Assembly: GCA_946628065.1 (NCBI GenBank)
Contig: CAMOWC010000012.1
Coordinates: forward strand, 1-37,606
Direction: 5' to 3'
Source: an uncultured Clostridiaceae bacterium
GTDB taxonomy: Bacteria > Bacillota > Clostridia > TANB77 > CAG-508
Length of the DNA: 37,606 nt
The notes beneath the pieces were generated by a model. It saw only the letters and a list, made by a program, of their open reading frames with translations. It searched no databases and was not told the DNA's origin. This document shows positions 16,067 to 25,460 of this stretch, one piece after another (the stretch's first letter is position 1; every line of letters begins with the position of its first letter). Made by a program: the position numbers and the translations under genes.

Positions 16067-18496
16067 ATGGAAGAATATGACTTTACAAAAATTGAAGAAA
16101 AGTGGCAAAAAAAATGGTATCACGAAGGTACTTTTAATGCAAGCGATGATCACTCAAAGAAAAAATGGTATGGACTTGTAGAATTTCCTTATCCATCAGG
16201 TCAAGGGCTTCATGTTGGACACCCTCGTAGTTATACTGCTCTTGATATAATAGCAAGAAAAAAAAGGATGGATGGATTAAATGTTTTATATCCTATAGGT
16301 TTTGATGCTTTTGGTCTTCCTGCAGAAAATTACGCTATTAAAAATCATGTTCATCCAAAAATAACCACTGAAAAAAATATAGCAAACTTTACAAGGCAGT
16401 TAAAAGCCCTTGGATTCTCATTTGACTGGTCTAGGGTTGTTGACACAACAGACCCAGATTATTACAAATGGACACAATGGATTTTTATACAATTATATAA
16501 ACATGGTTTAGCATACAAAGCAACTATGCCAATTAACTTTTGTACAGGGTGCAAAGTTGGCTTAGCAAATGAAGAAGTTGTAAATGGTGTTTGCGAAAGG
16601 TGTGGTTCTCCAGTAGTTCAAAAAGAAAAAAATCAGTGGATGCTTAAAATCACAGAATATGCTCAAAGGCTTATAGATGATTTGGATGAAGTTGATTATC
16701 TAGAAAAAATTAAAATTCAACAAAAAAATTGGATTGGTCGCTCAGAAGGTGCAGAAGTTAAATTTAAAATAACAAACAGCAATGAGTCATTAACTGTTTA
16801 CACAACAAGACCTGATACATTATTTGGGGCAACATATATGGTTGTTGCACCAGAACATCCAATATTAAAAAAGTTTTCAGATAGTATTTCAAACATAGAT
16901 GAAATAAAAGAATATCAAAAACAAGCGAGTTTAAAATCCGATTTTGAAAGAGCCGAACTAAACAAAGAAAAAACAGGTGTCGAAATAAAAGGATTTAAAG
17001 CAATTAATCCTTTAACAAATACAGAAATTCCTATTTGGGTATCAGATTATGTTCTAATAACATATGGTACAGGCGCTATTATGGCTGTTCCTGCACATGA
17101 TGACAGAGATTGGGAATTTGCAAATAAATTTAAAATTCCTATGATTCAAGTTGTAGAACCAATTTCAAATGATATTAAATGTGACCTTGAAAAGCAAGCA
17201 TTTACAAATGTTGAAACTGGTAGACTTATTAATTCAGGTTTTTTAAATGGATTAAGCGTTGAAGATGCAAAATCTAAAGTGATTAAATATTTAGAAGACA
17301 ATAAAATTGGCGAAAAGAAAATAAATTATAAGCTTCGTGATTGGGTATTTTCTCGTCAGCGTTATTGGGGTGAGCCAATACCAATGGTTCATTGCGATAA
17401 GTGTGGTTGGGTACCTTTAAAAGAAGAAGATTTGCCTCTTAAATTGCCTGAAATTGAAGACTATGAACCAGGAGAAAATGGAGAGTCTCCTCTTTCTAAA
17501 CAACTAGATTGGATTAATACCACTTGCCCATGTTGCGGTGGTAATGCACAAAGGGAAACAGATACAATGCCTCAATGGGCAGGTTCTTCATGGTATTTCC
17601 TAAGATATATGGATCCTCATAATAAAAATGCCTTGGCCTCTAAAGAAGCTATTAGTTATTGGGGGCCAGTAGATTGGTATAATGGTGGAATGGAACACAC
17701 TACGCTTCACCTTTTGTATTCGAGATTTTGGCATAAATTTTTGTATGACATAGGTGTAGTTCCTACAAAAGAACCATATTTTAAACGTACATCTCATGGA
17801 ATGATACTAGGTTCTAATGGTGAAAAAATGTCAAAATCAAAAGGTAATGTAATTAATCCAGATGACATTATAAGAGATTTTGGTGCAGATACTTTTAGAG
17901 TATATGAAATGTTCATGGGACCATTCGATCAAACAGCTCCATGGTCAATGGAAAGCATTCGAGGTTGTGGAAAATTTTTAGAAAGAGTATGGAGCATGCA
18001 AGAATTTTGTTCTGATGGAACTGAATATTCTGCAAAATATGAAAAAATGATTCATAAAGCTACAAAGAAAATTACTGACGACATTGAAAAAATGAAATTC
18101 AATACTTCGATAGCAACTTTTATGACAATGGTAAATGAATTTTACAAAGAAAAATCAATCAATAAAGCAGAATTTCACACATTCCTACAATTGCTAAATC
18201 CTTTTGCTCCTCATATTACAGAGGAGATAAATGAAAGATTAGGCTTTGCTACTACTATTGCAAATACGCAATGGCCAAAATATGATAATGAAAAGTTATT
18301 AGATGATGAAATTGAAGTTCCTGTACAAATAAACGGAAAACTCAAAGCAACTGTTAATGTTCCTGTAGATTGTGACGAGTCTGTTGCTAAGCAAATAGTT
18401 TTTTCAAATGACACAATTAGTTCTCTTGTAAAGGATAAAACTATAATAAAAGAAATTTTCATTAAAAACAAAATTTACAATATTGTAATAAAATAA
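16067..18496 (+). CDS. leuS: leucyl-tRNA synthetase
   Basis: An 809-residue class I synthetase charging tRNA-Leu. HVGH (49-52, the HIGH signature) and KMSKS (587-591) form the ATP site. A zinc-binding insert with CxxC pairs (CTGCKVG, CERCG) follows, then the CP1 editing domain ([25 protein letters not shown]) and a second zinc-like knuckle (CHCDKCGW, CPCCGG). The ATG at 16067 has AAAGGA nine bases upstream; the in-frame TTG at 16061 is too close to that site. There is no T-box leader. No CGG codon is used, while CGA is used normally for Arg (in the SIRGCG segment). Confidence 0.98.
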   Translation: MEEYDFTKIEEKWQKKWYHEGTFNASDDHSKKKWYGLVEFPYPSGQGLHVGHPRSYTALDIIARKKRMDGLNVLYPIGFDAFGLPAENYAIKNHVHPKITTEKNIANFTRQLKALGFSFDWSRVVDTTDPDYYKWTQWIFIQLYKHGLAYKATMPINFCTGCKVGLANEEVVNGVCERCGSPVVQKEKNQWMLKITEYAQRLIDDLDEVDYLEKIKIQQKNWIGRSEGAEVKFKITNSNESLTVYTTRPDTLFGATYMVVAPEHPILKKFSDSISNIDEIKEYQKQASLKSDFERAELNKEKTGVEIKGFKAINPLTNTEIPIWVSDYVLITYGTGAIMAVPAHDDRDWEFANKFKIPMIQVVEPISNDIKCDLEKQAFTNVETGRLINSGFLNGLSVEDAKSKVIKYLEDNKIGEKKINYKLRDWVFSRQRYWGEPIPMVHCDKCGWVPLKEEDLPLKLPEIEDYEPGENGESPLSKQLDWINTTCPCCGGNAQRETDTMPQWAGSSWYFLRYMDPHNKNALASKEAISYWGPVDWYNGGMEHTTLHLLYSRFWHKFLYDIGVVPTKEPYFKRTSHGMILGSNGEKMSKSKGNVINPDDIIRDFGADTFRVYEMFMGPFDQTAPWSMESIRGCGKFLERVWSMQEFCSDGTEYSAKYEKMIHKATKKITDDIEKMKFNTSIATFMTMVNEFYKEKSINKAEFHTFLQLLNPFAPHITEEINERLGFATTIANTQWPKYDNEKLLDDEIEVPVQINGKLKATVNVPVDCDESVAKQIVFSNDTISSLVKDKTIIKEIFIKNKIYNIVIK

Positions 18497-18513
18497 CTTA
18501 AACATATAAAAGC

Positions 18514-18553
18514 AAAAAAATATGAAGCATATTAAATATGCTTCATATTTTTT
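18514..18553. terminator. bidirectional terminator between leuS and the cohesin gene
   Basis: A near-perfect 19-bp palindrome (18515-18533 with 18535-18553), with a run of A on the left and T on the right, so it can stop both the plus-strand leuS and the minus-strand cohesin transcript. Confidence 0.85.
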
Positions 18554-19530
18554 TAAATATTTTTCAGTTTTTTATATCTTATAAATGTTATTCCTCCTAC
18601 TAGAGCAATAATTAAAATAGCTACAAATAGTGTTTCATTATTGCCTGCATATGGTAATGTCTTTTGGTTCGTATTTGTATTATTTGATTTGTTTGTATTC
18701 TTTGAAGTGTCTGCACTTGCTTTTTCACTTGTTGCTTCCGCTTTAGTTGTATTCTCATTTGCTTGCTTATTCTCATTTGTATTGCTTTCTGCTGTATTAT
18801 TCTTTTGTGTGTTGCTTTCTGTTGTGTTATTTTTGGTTGTATTGTTTTCTGTTGTGTTGTTCTTTGCTGTATTGTTTTCTGTTGTGTTGTTCTTTGCTGT
18901 ATTGTTTTCTGTTGTGTTGTTTTTTGTTGTATTGTTTCCTGTTGTATTATTTTTTGTTGTATTGTTTTCTGTTGTGTTATTTTCTGTTGTATTGTTTTCT
19001 GTTGTGTTATTTTTTGGCTTATCGCTTTCACTATTACCAACTGTTATTTTAGCGCTAGCGTCTGAAGTTTCTAAGTCTTCACTTCCATCACTACCTACAA
19101 TTTGAGATATTTTTACAGTTGTAGCTCCTTCTTTAGCTGTACTTTTTACTTTTAATGTAATTGTCATAACTGGTGAGTCTGTTTTCTTTCCAGTTCCTGA
19201 TGCGGTGTTTGTAGTAAGTAAACCTTGATTATATGTAACTGACTCCCATCCTTTTCCACTTTCAATGTTTTCAGCAAGGCCATCCTCATCTATTTCGATT
19301 TCTTCAAATACTCCTTTATCATAGTCAAGTTGAGCACTAATTCCTGCTATTCCATCTGTGGCCGTGATGTTAGAAAGCGCTACCGTTAGCTTTACACTTT
19401 CACCTTTTTTTACCGTTGTTTTGTCAGGCGTGATTGTAAGTGAAAACGCGTTGGCTGCAAAAGTGCTCCCAAATGTTGATAATATTAATGCGACAATTAA
19501 AAATACTGTAACAAATAATTTCTTTTTCAT
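18553..19530 (-). CDS. wall-anchored cohesin-domain surface protein
   Basis: A 325-residue exported protein. Residues 1-25 are a signal peptide ending near FAANA. Residues about 28-168 are a cohesin-like domain (SLTITPDKTTVKKGESVKLTV, LDYDKGVFE, VMTITLKVKSTAKEG, ending AKITVG), which in other clostridia binds dockerins. Residues about 172-255 are an Asn/Thr-rich pentapeptide repeat tether (KNNTT/ENNTT). It ends with LPYAG (292-296), a hydrophobic helix and a basic tail, a sortase-type signal with A instead of T. A dockerin-bearing protease is encoded 1.4 kb away, so this is likely its cell-surface receptor. No sortase is in the window. Confidence 0.88.
   Translation of the reverse strand: MKKKLFVTVFLIVALILSTFGSTFAANAFSLTITPDKTTVKKGESVKLTVALSNITATDGIAGISAQLDYDKGVFEEIEIDEDGLAENIESGKGWESVTYNQGLLTTNTASGTGKKTDSPVMTITLKVKSTAKEGATTVKISQIVGSDGSEDLETSDASAKITVGNSESDKPKNNTTENNTTENNTTENNTTKNNTTGNNTTKNNTTENNTAKNNTTENNTAKNNTTENNTTKNNTTESNTQKNNTAESNTNENKQANENTTKAEATSEKASADTSKNTNKSNNTNTNQKTLPYAGNNETLFVAILIIALVGGITFIRYKKLKNI
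18781..19016 (-). repeat. 15-bp tandem repeats encoding (K/E)NNTT
   Basis: About sixteen 15-base units, the last few degenerate, within the cohesin protein gene. The near-identical units could expand or contract by slippage and so change tether length between strains. They also make this stretch assembly-prone. Confidence 0.85.
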
Positions 19531-19578
19531 AAGTATCTCCTTTTATATAAATACTAGAATAATTATCATCGTGCTTTC

Positions 19579-19607
19579 AGTATAATATTTTTTTTCTTTT
19601 TTGTAAA
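19579..19607 (-). promoter_or_regulatory. likely sigma-A promoter of the cohesin gene
   Basis: TTTACA (19602-19607), 17 bp, TATACT (19579-19584) on the minus strand, about 50 bases before the ATG. The remainder of the divergent gap to 19785 contains a TATAAT at 19751-19756 that may serve the plus-strand gene, but without a good -35. Confidence 0.6.
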
Positions 19608-19785
19608 TCCCTTTTAAATGCATTACAAAAATAAGAATGTTTTAAAGTGCTTGATTCCAGAGCATTTTCGCTATGTCGTCCGTCGTAGTTTGTAACATAA
19701 ATGTAATATATTTTTAATAATTATGAAATGTTATAGTCCCCTTTTTAATGTATAATTAAATATATATAATTGTAAGGAGATATAA

Positions 19786-20890
19786 ATGAGCACGCGGTTT
19801 TGCACTAAAAAAAGAAGGTATCGAAATTGTAAAAAAACTTGATACCTTAAAAGTTAATTCTATTGCGCAAAAAATCGTTGACAGACTATGCACTGCTTTT
19901 CCAGAGCATGGTTTTTCTCGTGCTGATCTTTTTGCAAATTTATCTAGACTAAACATGTATCTAGTAAAAATGTCAGATAATCTCTGTGGTGCAAAGTACT
20001 ATTATAAAGATAATTCAATGTATTTTAATATTGATTTTCCTTTAGAGCATGCTGATTCTTTTGCATTGCACGAGTGTATACATTATCTTCAAACAGTAAA
20101 AGATGATAATGGAAATCTTGTGAAATTAGGATTATATAATTATATAGAAGGTCATGGAATAGCTATTAATGAAGCTGCTGTTCAGTTTATGACTGTAACA
20201 GCCTTAGAAAAACCCATTCAAGAAGTATCTTATTATAATTTAGATGTTCCATCAAATAGTTTAGATTGCTATCCTTTGGAATGTGCAATAATAAAGCAAA
20301 TGTCCTATTTTACAGGAACATATCCTTTATTTCATAGCACTATAAATTCCAATGATATATTCAAAAACACTTTCATTGCAGTTTCTAGTAAAAAAACTTA
20401 TGATAAAATTGAATCGTACTTAGATAAAATGCTCGAATTAGAAAATGAACTAGCTATGTATTTTGAAGAACTAAAATATTGTGATGGAAATGTTAGAAAA
20501 ATAAAAAGTATAAATTCATCAATTGCTTATACAAAAAATAAGATAACTTCTCTATTTTTCAAATCTCAAAACGAAATTATATCTGGCTGTTTTTCACAAG
20601 AATCTAATAACATTCACAATGCTGATGATATAAAAAAGCTAAAGGCCAAAGCATACAACTTTAAAAATTTAATTGCAACTAATTCCACTTATACATTTTA
20701 CAATGATTTCTACAGACATCTTATGGAGGAGCTTACTGATAAATCAGAATATATTAAAGAACATGGTCCATATAGTCTATCTGAAAGTGTTTCTACAGCA
20801 TTAATGGTACCCGCGAAACATAGTAAAGTTTTCTCAATCTTGCGTAAGATTATTTCTTTTGGTATATTTTCAAAAGGAAGAAGTTTTTAA
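19786..20890 (+). CDS. HEXXH-type putative metallopeptidase, expressed through a +1 frameshift at codon 4
   Basis: AAGGAGA lies five bases before an ATG at 19786 that reads Met-Ser-Thr and then CGG (19795-19797). In frame zero the peptide ends after 17 codons. Skipping the C gives Met-Ser-Thr-Gly-Phe-Ala-Leu-Lys and an open frame of 367 residues to 20890. Residues 95-99 are HECIH, with Glu129 (NEAAVQ) 30 residues later, the arrangement of gluzincin zinc proteases. There is no signal peptide or membrane helix until a weakly hydrophobic C-terminus. I do not know the family. A start at the internal ATG 19955 would drop 56 residues and has no good ribosome site, so the long recoded form is preferred. 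It sits between the cohesin and dockerin genes on the opposite strand. Confidence 0.75.
19795..19797 (+). other. +1 recoding site: in-frame CGG at codon 4
   Basis: ACG CGG T in frame zero; ACG (C) GGT TTT in the +1 frame. The upstream frame is set by a strong ribosome-binding site, and the downstream frame is open for 364 codons. Confidence 0.75.
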
Positions 20891-20908
20891 AAAACTTCTT
20901 CCTTTTTT
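20872..20908. terminator. terminator of the metallopeptidase gene
   Basis: A 16-17-bp stem (from 20872, AAAAGGAAGAAG, with its complement ending at about 20905) followed by T on the plus strand. It overlaps the stop codon. It may also stop the convergent protease transcript. Confidence 0.8.
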
Positions 20909-20949
20909 ATTAATGTTTTGGTGTGTAATTTAATGTTTATATAACAATA

Positions 20950-23431
20950 CTACTTTAATCCTACTATCTTCTTTTTTATATCTATTAAATCTGTTATAGA
21001 AATCTTTTTGTCTCCATTCATATCACCCATTTTAATTTGCTCATCAGTAAGTGTTATTAATTTAACGATGTGCTTTTTTACTAGGATCAAATCAGTAATA
21101 GATATTTTATCGTCTTCATTGATATCTCCTTGTATTCCGTTTTACTATGCTAAATTTCATTTTTGTTGTATTTCCAGCTTTATCTTTTGCTATAATCTCG
21201 TAGTTTCCTAAGTCTTTAATCGTATCTCCATTTTTGTAACCTTTAACTTTTGAACTGCTTTTGTATAACTCAACTTCTTCAAGGTTGGTGTCCTTAGCCA
21301 AAGGACTTATAGCAGATTTATATTTTGCATTATTTTTCACGTTCATAATTACAGGCAATTCTTTATCAATATTAGTTATAGCTATATTTCCTTTTTGCGT
21401 ATTCCCTGCTAAGTCTGAAATAGTTAAACTCTCCTTTGCATTCTGGCTATATGTCTTTGTTAGCTTTTTTTTGTCAGGAGATAATGTCCAGCCTATTAAG
21501 CTTTTTAATTCTTCATTTGAAGTAATTGTTACCAACACATTTTTATTGGTAAAATTTTTGGTGCTGTAATTTACTTCTATTATAGGTAAAACTCTGTCTA
21601 TAGTAGTAACTGCTACCGAAACTGTAGTTTTATTGTTTTCTAAGTCGTATATAGTTACTTGCTCATTTCCGTTACTTTTATATGTCTTTGTAAGCTTTTT
21701 CTTATCAGAAGATAATGTCCAGCCTTTTACCCCTTGAATTTTTTCATTTGAAGTTATCGTTACTGTAACATCTTTATTCGTTGGGCTTACAGAGCTATAG
21801 GCAACTTCTATTTCAGGAGATATTTTATCGTTTAGCGTAAATGCTTTTATACAGGTATTGATATTAGATAATCCAGTAATTTCTGCGTCATATGCATCAA
21901 GCCAATTTTCTCCATCACCCGAGAAAAAAGATTCTCCAGCACTACTTGTTGCCGTATTATGTATGCGACTATATTGATATGCATTTTTACTCTCTATTGG
22001 TATATATACAGTATCATTGCCATTCGAAATATACTTAACTGCTACAGCAAATGATTCACCAGTTAAAGGGATTGGCGGATCAATTTTTACAGTTACATAA
22101 TCAGATGTTACATTAGTTACTGTTTTCACCTTTTGCAGACTTGATGTATTCAATTCTTTTCCTTTTGGATTTACGTAAATTTCAAATGAACTGCATGACT
22201 CTGTATCTAAAGTAATTCCTATTTCACTCAAATTTTCTGTTTTGTCACTCTTGTCAAATACATTTGCAGCATATGCTTTTGTATAGTCTCCTAATGTAAT
22301 ACTTCCGCTTGTTCCCAATATATCATGTTGATACAAATGGTCGTAGTCAACTTCACTCAGCTTTACTATCCCTGTTATATAGTTTTCAATTAGACAGTCT
22401 TCATATGAAATATATAATGTTCCATTATTGAAAACATCTCCATATGAATTTTGGACAAGCCAAGCACCTGGATTAGATGGTCTATGGTTTGAGTTAAAAT
22501 TGCTTATTGGATAATTATCGTCCCAACCAATTATTGTAACTTGGTGATCTACAGTTATTGACGGGTCATCACAATTATATGCAACTGATAACAGATAATT
22601 TGTAGGATTTGAATAGAATTCGCTATGCGCTGATGCCATTGTTGTTGAAACTCCTCCATATTTCACTATGTGTTCTTTAACCATGTTTCTAAAACTATTT
22701 ATTTGTGCATTTGTATATACTACTCTGTTACTACCAGTTTGTCCATTTGTGTATGTAATACTGCTACCATTTTTTTCTTTATATATTTGTGGGAAAATCA
22801 CATATTCCTCTAACTGACATTGTATAGTTTTATTCTGTATTTCTGATAATTCAATCTTTGCTGTTGTGTCTACAAATGGCATATCGGCTTCTAATACTGG
22901 TCCCCTTCCGCTTGTCATATATGAATATGCCATTAAAGCATTTCCACGTCCATTTACTTCTCTGTTATATCCTTCTGGATTTGTTACGCCATTTGCAAAA
23001 GTTTTAGCTGTTGAATATTCTATATGTCTTGGTGAAAACTCCATTATTTTATTTTCTATTTTTGCCATATAACTTTCAAGCTGTGTAGTTGCTGAAAATG
23101 CCCAACATTGCATTGTATTTTTTTGGTCTTTAATCTTTAAAAAAATATTGTCTCTTAAGTTGTAATATGAGCCTAGATTACTTCCAACTAAATTCAACTT
23201 GGATCTGTACACATTTTTAAAAGTTTCTTTGATGTTTTTCTCATAAGTAAAAGGCTCAATAGTTTTTTCCTTTTCTTCATCAGGCAGATTAAGCCATTCT
23301 ATATATTTTTCGTTAACCTCTTTTGCAGAAAATTCAATTTCTTCGGCCCTGGCATTATTATTAATGTTTATTAATACAAACGCCATAACTACTGTTAAAA
23401 ATAAATTAATTAGCTTTTTATTTGTCGTCAT
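20950..23431 (-). CDS. secreted papain-family (C1) protease with lectin-like, Ig-like and dockerin domains; +1 frameshift before the dockerin
   Basis: An 826-residue protein after recoding. Signal peptide 1-29; C1 peptidase domain with Cys109 (MQCWAFSA), His296 (DHQVTIIGW) and Asn328 (VQNSYGD); a lectin-like domain about 360-490; two Ig-like repeats about 540-613 and 616-690 sharing GWTLS.DKKKLTKTY; a third partial repeat to 764. In frame zero it ends KRNTRRYQ-stop. Skipping the C of CGG (21137-21139) gives Gly765 and a complete type I dockerin (765-826) with two Ca-binding F-hand repeats (GDINEDDKISITDL and GDMNGDKKISITDL). The ATG at 23431 has AAAGG ten bases upstream; an earlier frame start at 23485 is rejected. 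The dockerin would dock on the cohesin protein encoded nearby. Confidence 0.88.
21137..21139 (-). other. +1 recoding site: in-frame CGG before the dockerin
   Basis: AAA CGG A in frame zero; AAA (C) GGA ATA CAA GGA GAT in the +1 frame, leading straight into the dockerin. The frame-zero product stops seven codons later at TGA and lacks the dockerin. Confidence 0.8.
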
Positions 23432-23484
23432 ATGCAAACTGCCTTTCTTAATTATATTTATATTATTAATTAATATATAAAACA

Positions 23485-23513
23485 CCTAAATAAAGATTAA
23501 TTCTTTATTTAGG
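23485..23513 (-). terminator. probable terminator of the ogg-addB-udg-gltD operon
   Basis: A 12-bp stem (23485-23496 with 23502-23513), followed on the minus strand by GTGTTTTATAT. It lies in the 227-base gap between gltD and the protease gene, about 145 bases past the gltD stop, and could instead be a leader hairpin of the protease. The gap also holds a tandem ATGACATTTT(T/A) at 23591-23612. Confidence 0.5.
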
Positions 23514-23658
23514 CGTTGTCAATATATCCTTTATGTAATACTCTTTTATTATGTTTTTTTCCCTTACGGAAGCTATTTTTATGGTCTTTTATGACATTTT
23601 TATGACATTTTATTTACTTTAAGTAACTTTATTAACTGTCCTTATTTCACTATTATCA

Positions 23659-24891
23659 TCATTTGCTCAATGTTTTAGCAATTTTTTCTGCTGCATTTCT
23701 TCCTCCCCTACATGCAAAGGCAACCGTCGCAATCCCTCCTGCCGTATCTCCACAAGCATATACATTAGGTAAATTTGTCTTATAATTCTCATCAATTTGT
23801 ATATATCCCTTTGGGTTTAATAATATGCTATCAAGTCCCTTTGGATTAAGTTTAGATCCGATTGCAATTACTATATAATCCATATCTACTTCAAATTCAC
23901 TGCCATATATTTCTTTTGGCGATAAGCGGTTATCTTCTTCTATTTTTACAAGCTCATTTTTAGTACATATAGCTTTATCTTTCTCTATTTTTTTGACATT
24001 AGTTTTAAACAAAAACTCTATTCCTTCTGCTTCTGCTTCTAACAGTTCTTTTGGTTCAGCAGGCATTTGGTCTCTCTGCCTCCTATATGCGACTATAACT
24101 TTTTTCGCGCCCAGTCGTTTTATTTCTCTGCTTGCATCTATAGCAACATTGCCTCCACCAACTATAATTACTTTTTTTCCTTCATAATTTGGATGATTTT
24201 GGTACTCTAGCAATTCATTTGCTCCAAACACATGAGCCATGTTTTCACCTTCAATTCCCATTTTGCAAGATGAATTTGCTCCAATGCATAAAAGTACAGC
24301 ATCATATTTTTTTCTTAATTCTTCTATAGTAATATTTTCTCCTAATGCACTATTTGTTTCAATTTTGATTTGCAGTATTTTCATTTGCCTTTCTAGTTCG
24401 TCTATATATTTCTTTTCTAATCTAAAAGATGGTATCCCGTATCTTAAAATTCCACCAATCTTTTCTCTTTTCTCATATATAGTTACTGTTAGTCCTATTC
24501 TTGCCATATAAATTGCAGCAGTTATTCCAGCTGGTCCTGCACCTATTATCGCAACTTTTTTTGGATTAGTTTCATGCTTTTCTATGTGCAAATTCCATTC
24601 ATTTTCTATAGCAATTTCTCCTATTTTTGCTTCAATATCTCCTATTGAAACAGGCACTCCCTTTATTCCCCTAGTACATTTCCCTTGGCATTGTGCTGAT
24701 TTAGGGCATATTTTCCCACAAATAAATGGCATTACTGTTGTTTTATTTAGAGTATTATACGCTTCTTTTAGTTGTCCCTCTTTTACATACCTAATAAATT
24801 CAGGAATATCATTTTCTAAAGGGCATCCACTAACGCAAGGTCTGTTTTTACAATTCAAACAATAATTAGCTTTTTCCTGTAATTCATTCAT
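23659..24891 (-). CDS. GltD-like NADPH-dependent FAD/Fe-S oxidoreductase
   Basis: A 410-residue flavoprotein of the glutamate synthase small subunit family. The N-terminus has two 4Fe-4S-type Cys clusters (CLNCKNRPCVSGC and CGKICPKSAQCQGKC), then an FAD-binding IGAGPAG and a NADPH-binding VGGGNVA, and ends with the FAD motif YACGDTAGG. No gltB lies in the window, and the gene starts one base after the UDG stop. It may be a free-standing electron-transfer oxidoreductase (NfnB/SudA-like) rather than a true glutamate synthase subunit, so I give no symbol. Confidence 0.85.
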   Translation of the reverse strand: MNELQEKANYCLNCKNRPCVSGCPLENDIPEFIRYVKEGQLKEAYNTLNKTTVMPFICGKICPKSAQCQGKCTRGIKGVPVSIGDIEAKIGEIAIENEWNLHIEKHETNPKKVAIIGAGPAGITAAIYMARIGLTVTIYEKREKIGGILRYGIPSFRLEKKYIDELERQMKILQIKIETNSALGENITIEELRKKYDAVLLCIGANSSCKMGIEGENMAHVFGANELLEYQNHPNYEGKKVIIVGGGNVAIDASREIKRLGAKKVIVAYRRQRDQMPAEPKELLEAEAEGIEFLFKTNVKKIEKDKAICTKNELVKIEEDNRLSPKEIYGSEFEVDMDYIVIAIGSKLNPKGLDSILLNPKGYIQIDENYKTNLPNVYACGDTAGGIATVAFACRGGRNAAEKIAKTLSK

Positions 24892-25446
24892 TTATACGGT
24901 TTTTCCTTTCTCTAGTACTTCTTTTAAGTCATTCCAAAAATCTATTTTCTTTTCTTCATCTCTAAGAAGAGCTGCTGGATGCCATGTAGCTATATATTTT
25001 ATTCCTTTCTTTTCAAACCATTTCCCTCTTGAAGCTGTAATGCCATATTCTTCACCTAAAATATTTTTTAGTGCTACACTTCCTAATAATACTATAATTT
25101 TAGGCTTTACTAGCATTACCTGTGCTCTTAAGTAATCAATGCATGCTCCCGCCTCATCTGCTTCAGGGTTTCTGTTCCCTGGTGGTCTGCATTTTACAAC
25201 ATTTGCTATATATAATTTATCTCTATTTATGCCAAGGCCAATTAAAGCTTGGTCCATAAGCTTTCCGGCTTTTCCAACGAAAGGAATACCTTCTCTGTCT
25301 TCGTCTGCACCTGGGCCTTCTCCTATAAACATTATATCTGCATTTTTGTTTCCTGTCCCTAATACAGTATTAGTTCTGTTTTTACATAGTTTGCATTTTT
25401 TGCATCGTATTACTTCAGATTCTAATTGCTCCCATGTTTCTATCAT
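24892..25446 (-). CDS. family 4 uracil-DNA glycosylase (Fe-S type)
   Basis: A 184-residue enzyme that removes uracil from DNA. Motif A is GEGPGADED (42-50) and motif B is HPAALLR (from 156). The four Fe-S ligands are likely C15, C18, the Cys of [10 protein letters not shown] and the Cys of ACIDYL. It is 14 bases downstream of addB and abuts the GltD-like gene. Family 4 UDGs are related to SPO1-type polymerase extensions; the short length and Cys set fit a cellular repair enzyme. Confidence 0.92.
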   Translation of the reverse strand: MIETWEQLESEVIRCKKCKLCKNRTNTVLGTGNKNADIMFIGEGPGADEDREGIPFVGKAGKLMDQALIGLGINRDKLYIANVVKCRPPGNRNPEADEAGACIDYLRAQVMLVKPKIIVLLGSVALKNILGEEYGITASRGKWFEKKGIKYIATWHPAALLRDEEKKIDFWNDLKEVLEKGKTV

Positions 25447-25460
25447 GCTTTTCTCCTCTT

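Noticed and set aside
18781-19016. CRISPR array
   Set aside because: The repeats are 15-bp coding units with no spacers.
18621-19105. Long open frames on both strands opposite the cohesin gene repeats
   Set aside because: They are by-products of the 15-bp repeats, with low-complexity translations and no ribosome sites.
19955-20890. Metallopeptidase starting at the ATG 19955
   Set aside because: There is no ribosome-binding site there, while 19786-19954 is open in the same frame after CGG and is preceded by a strong ribosome site.
23591-23612. Tandem ATGACATTTT(T/A) as an operator upstream of the protease
   Set aside because: Only two AT-rich copies about 160 bases from the start codon; not enough to call a regulatory site.
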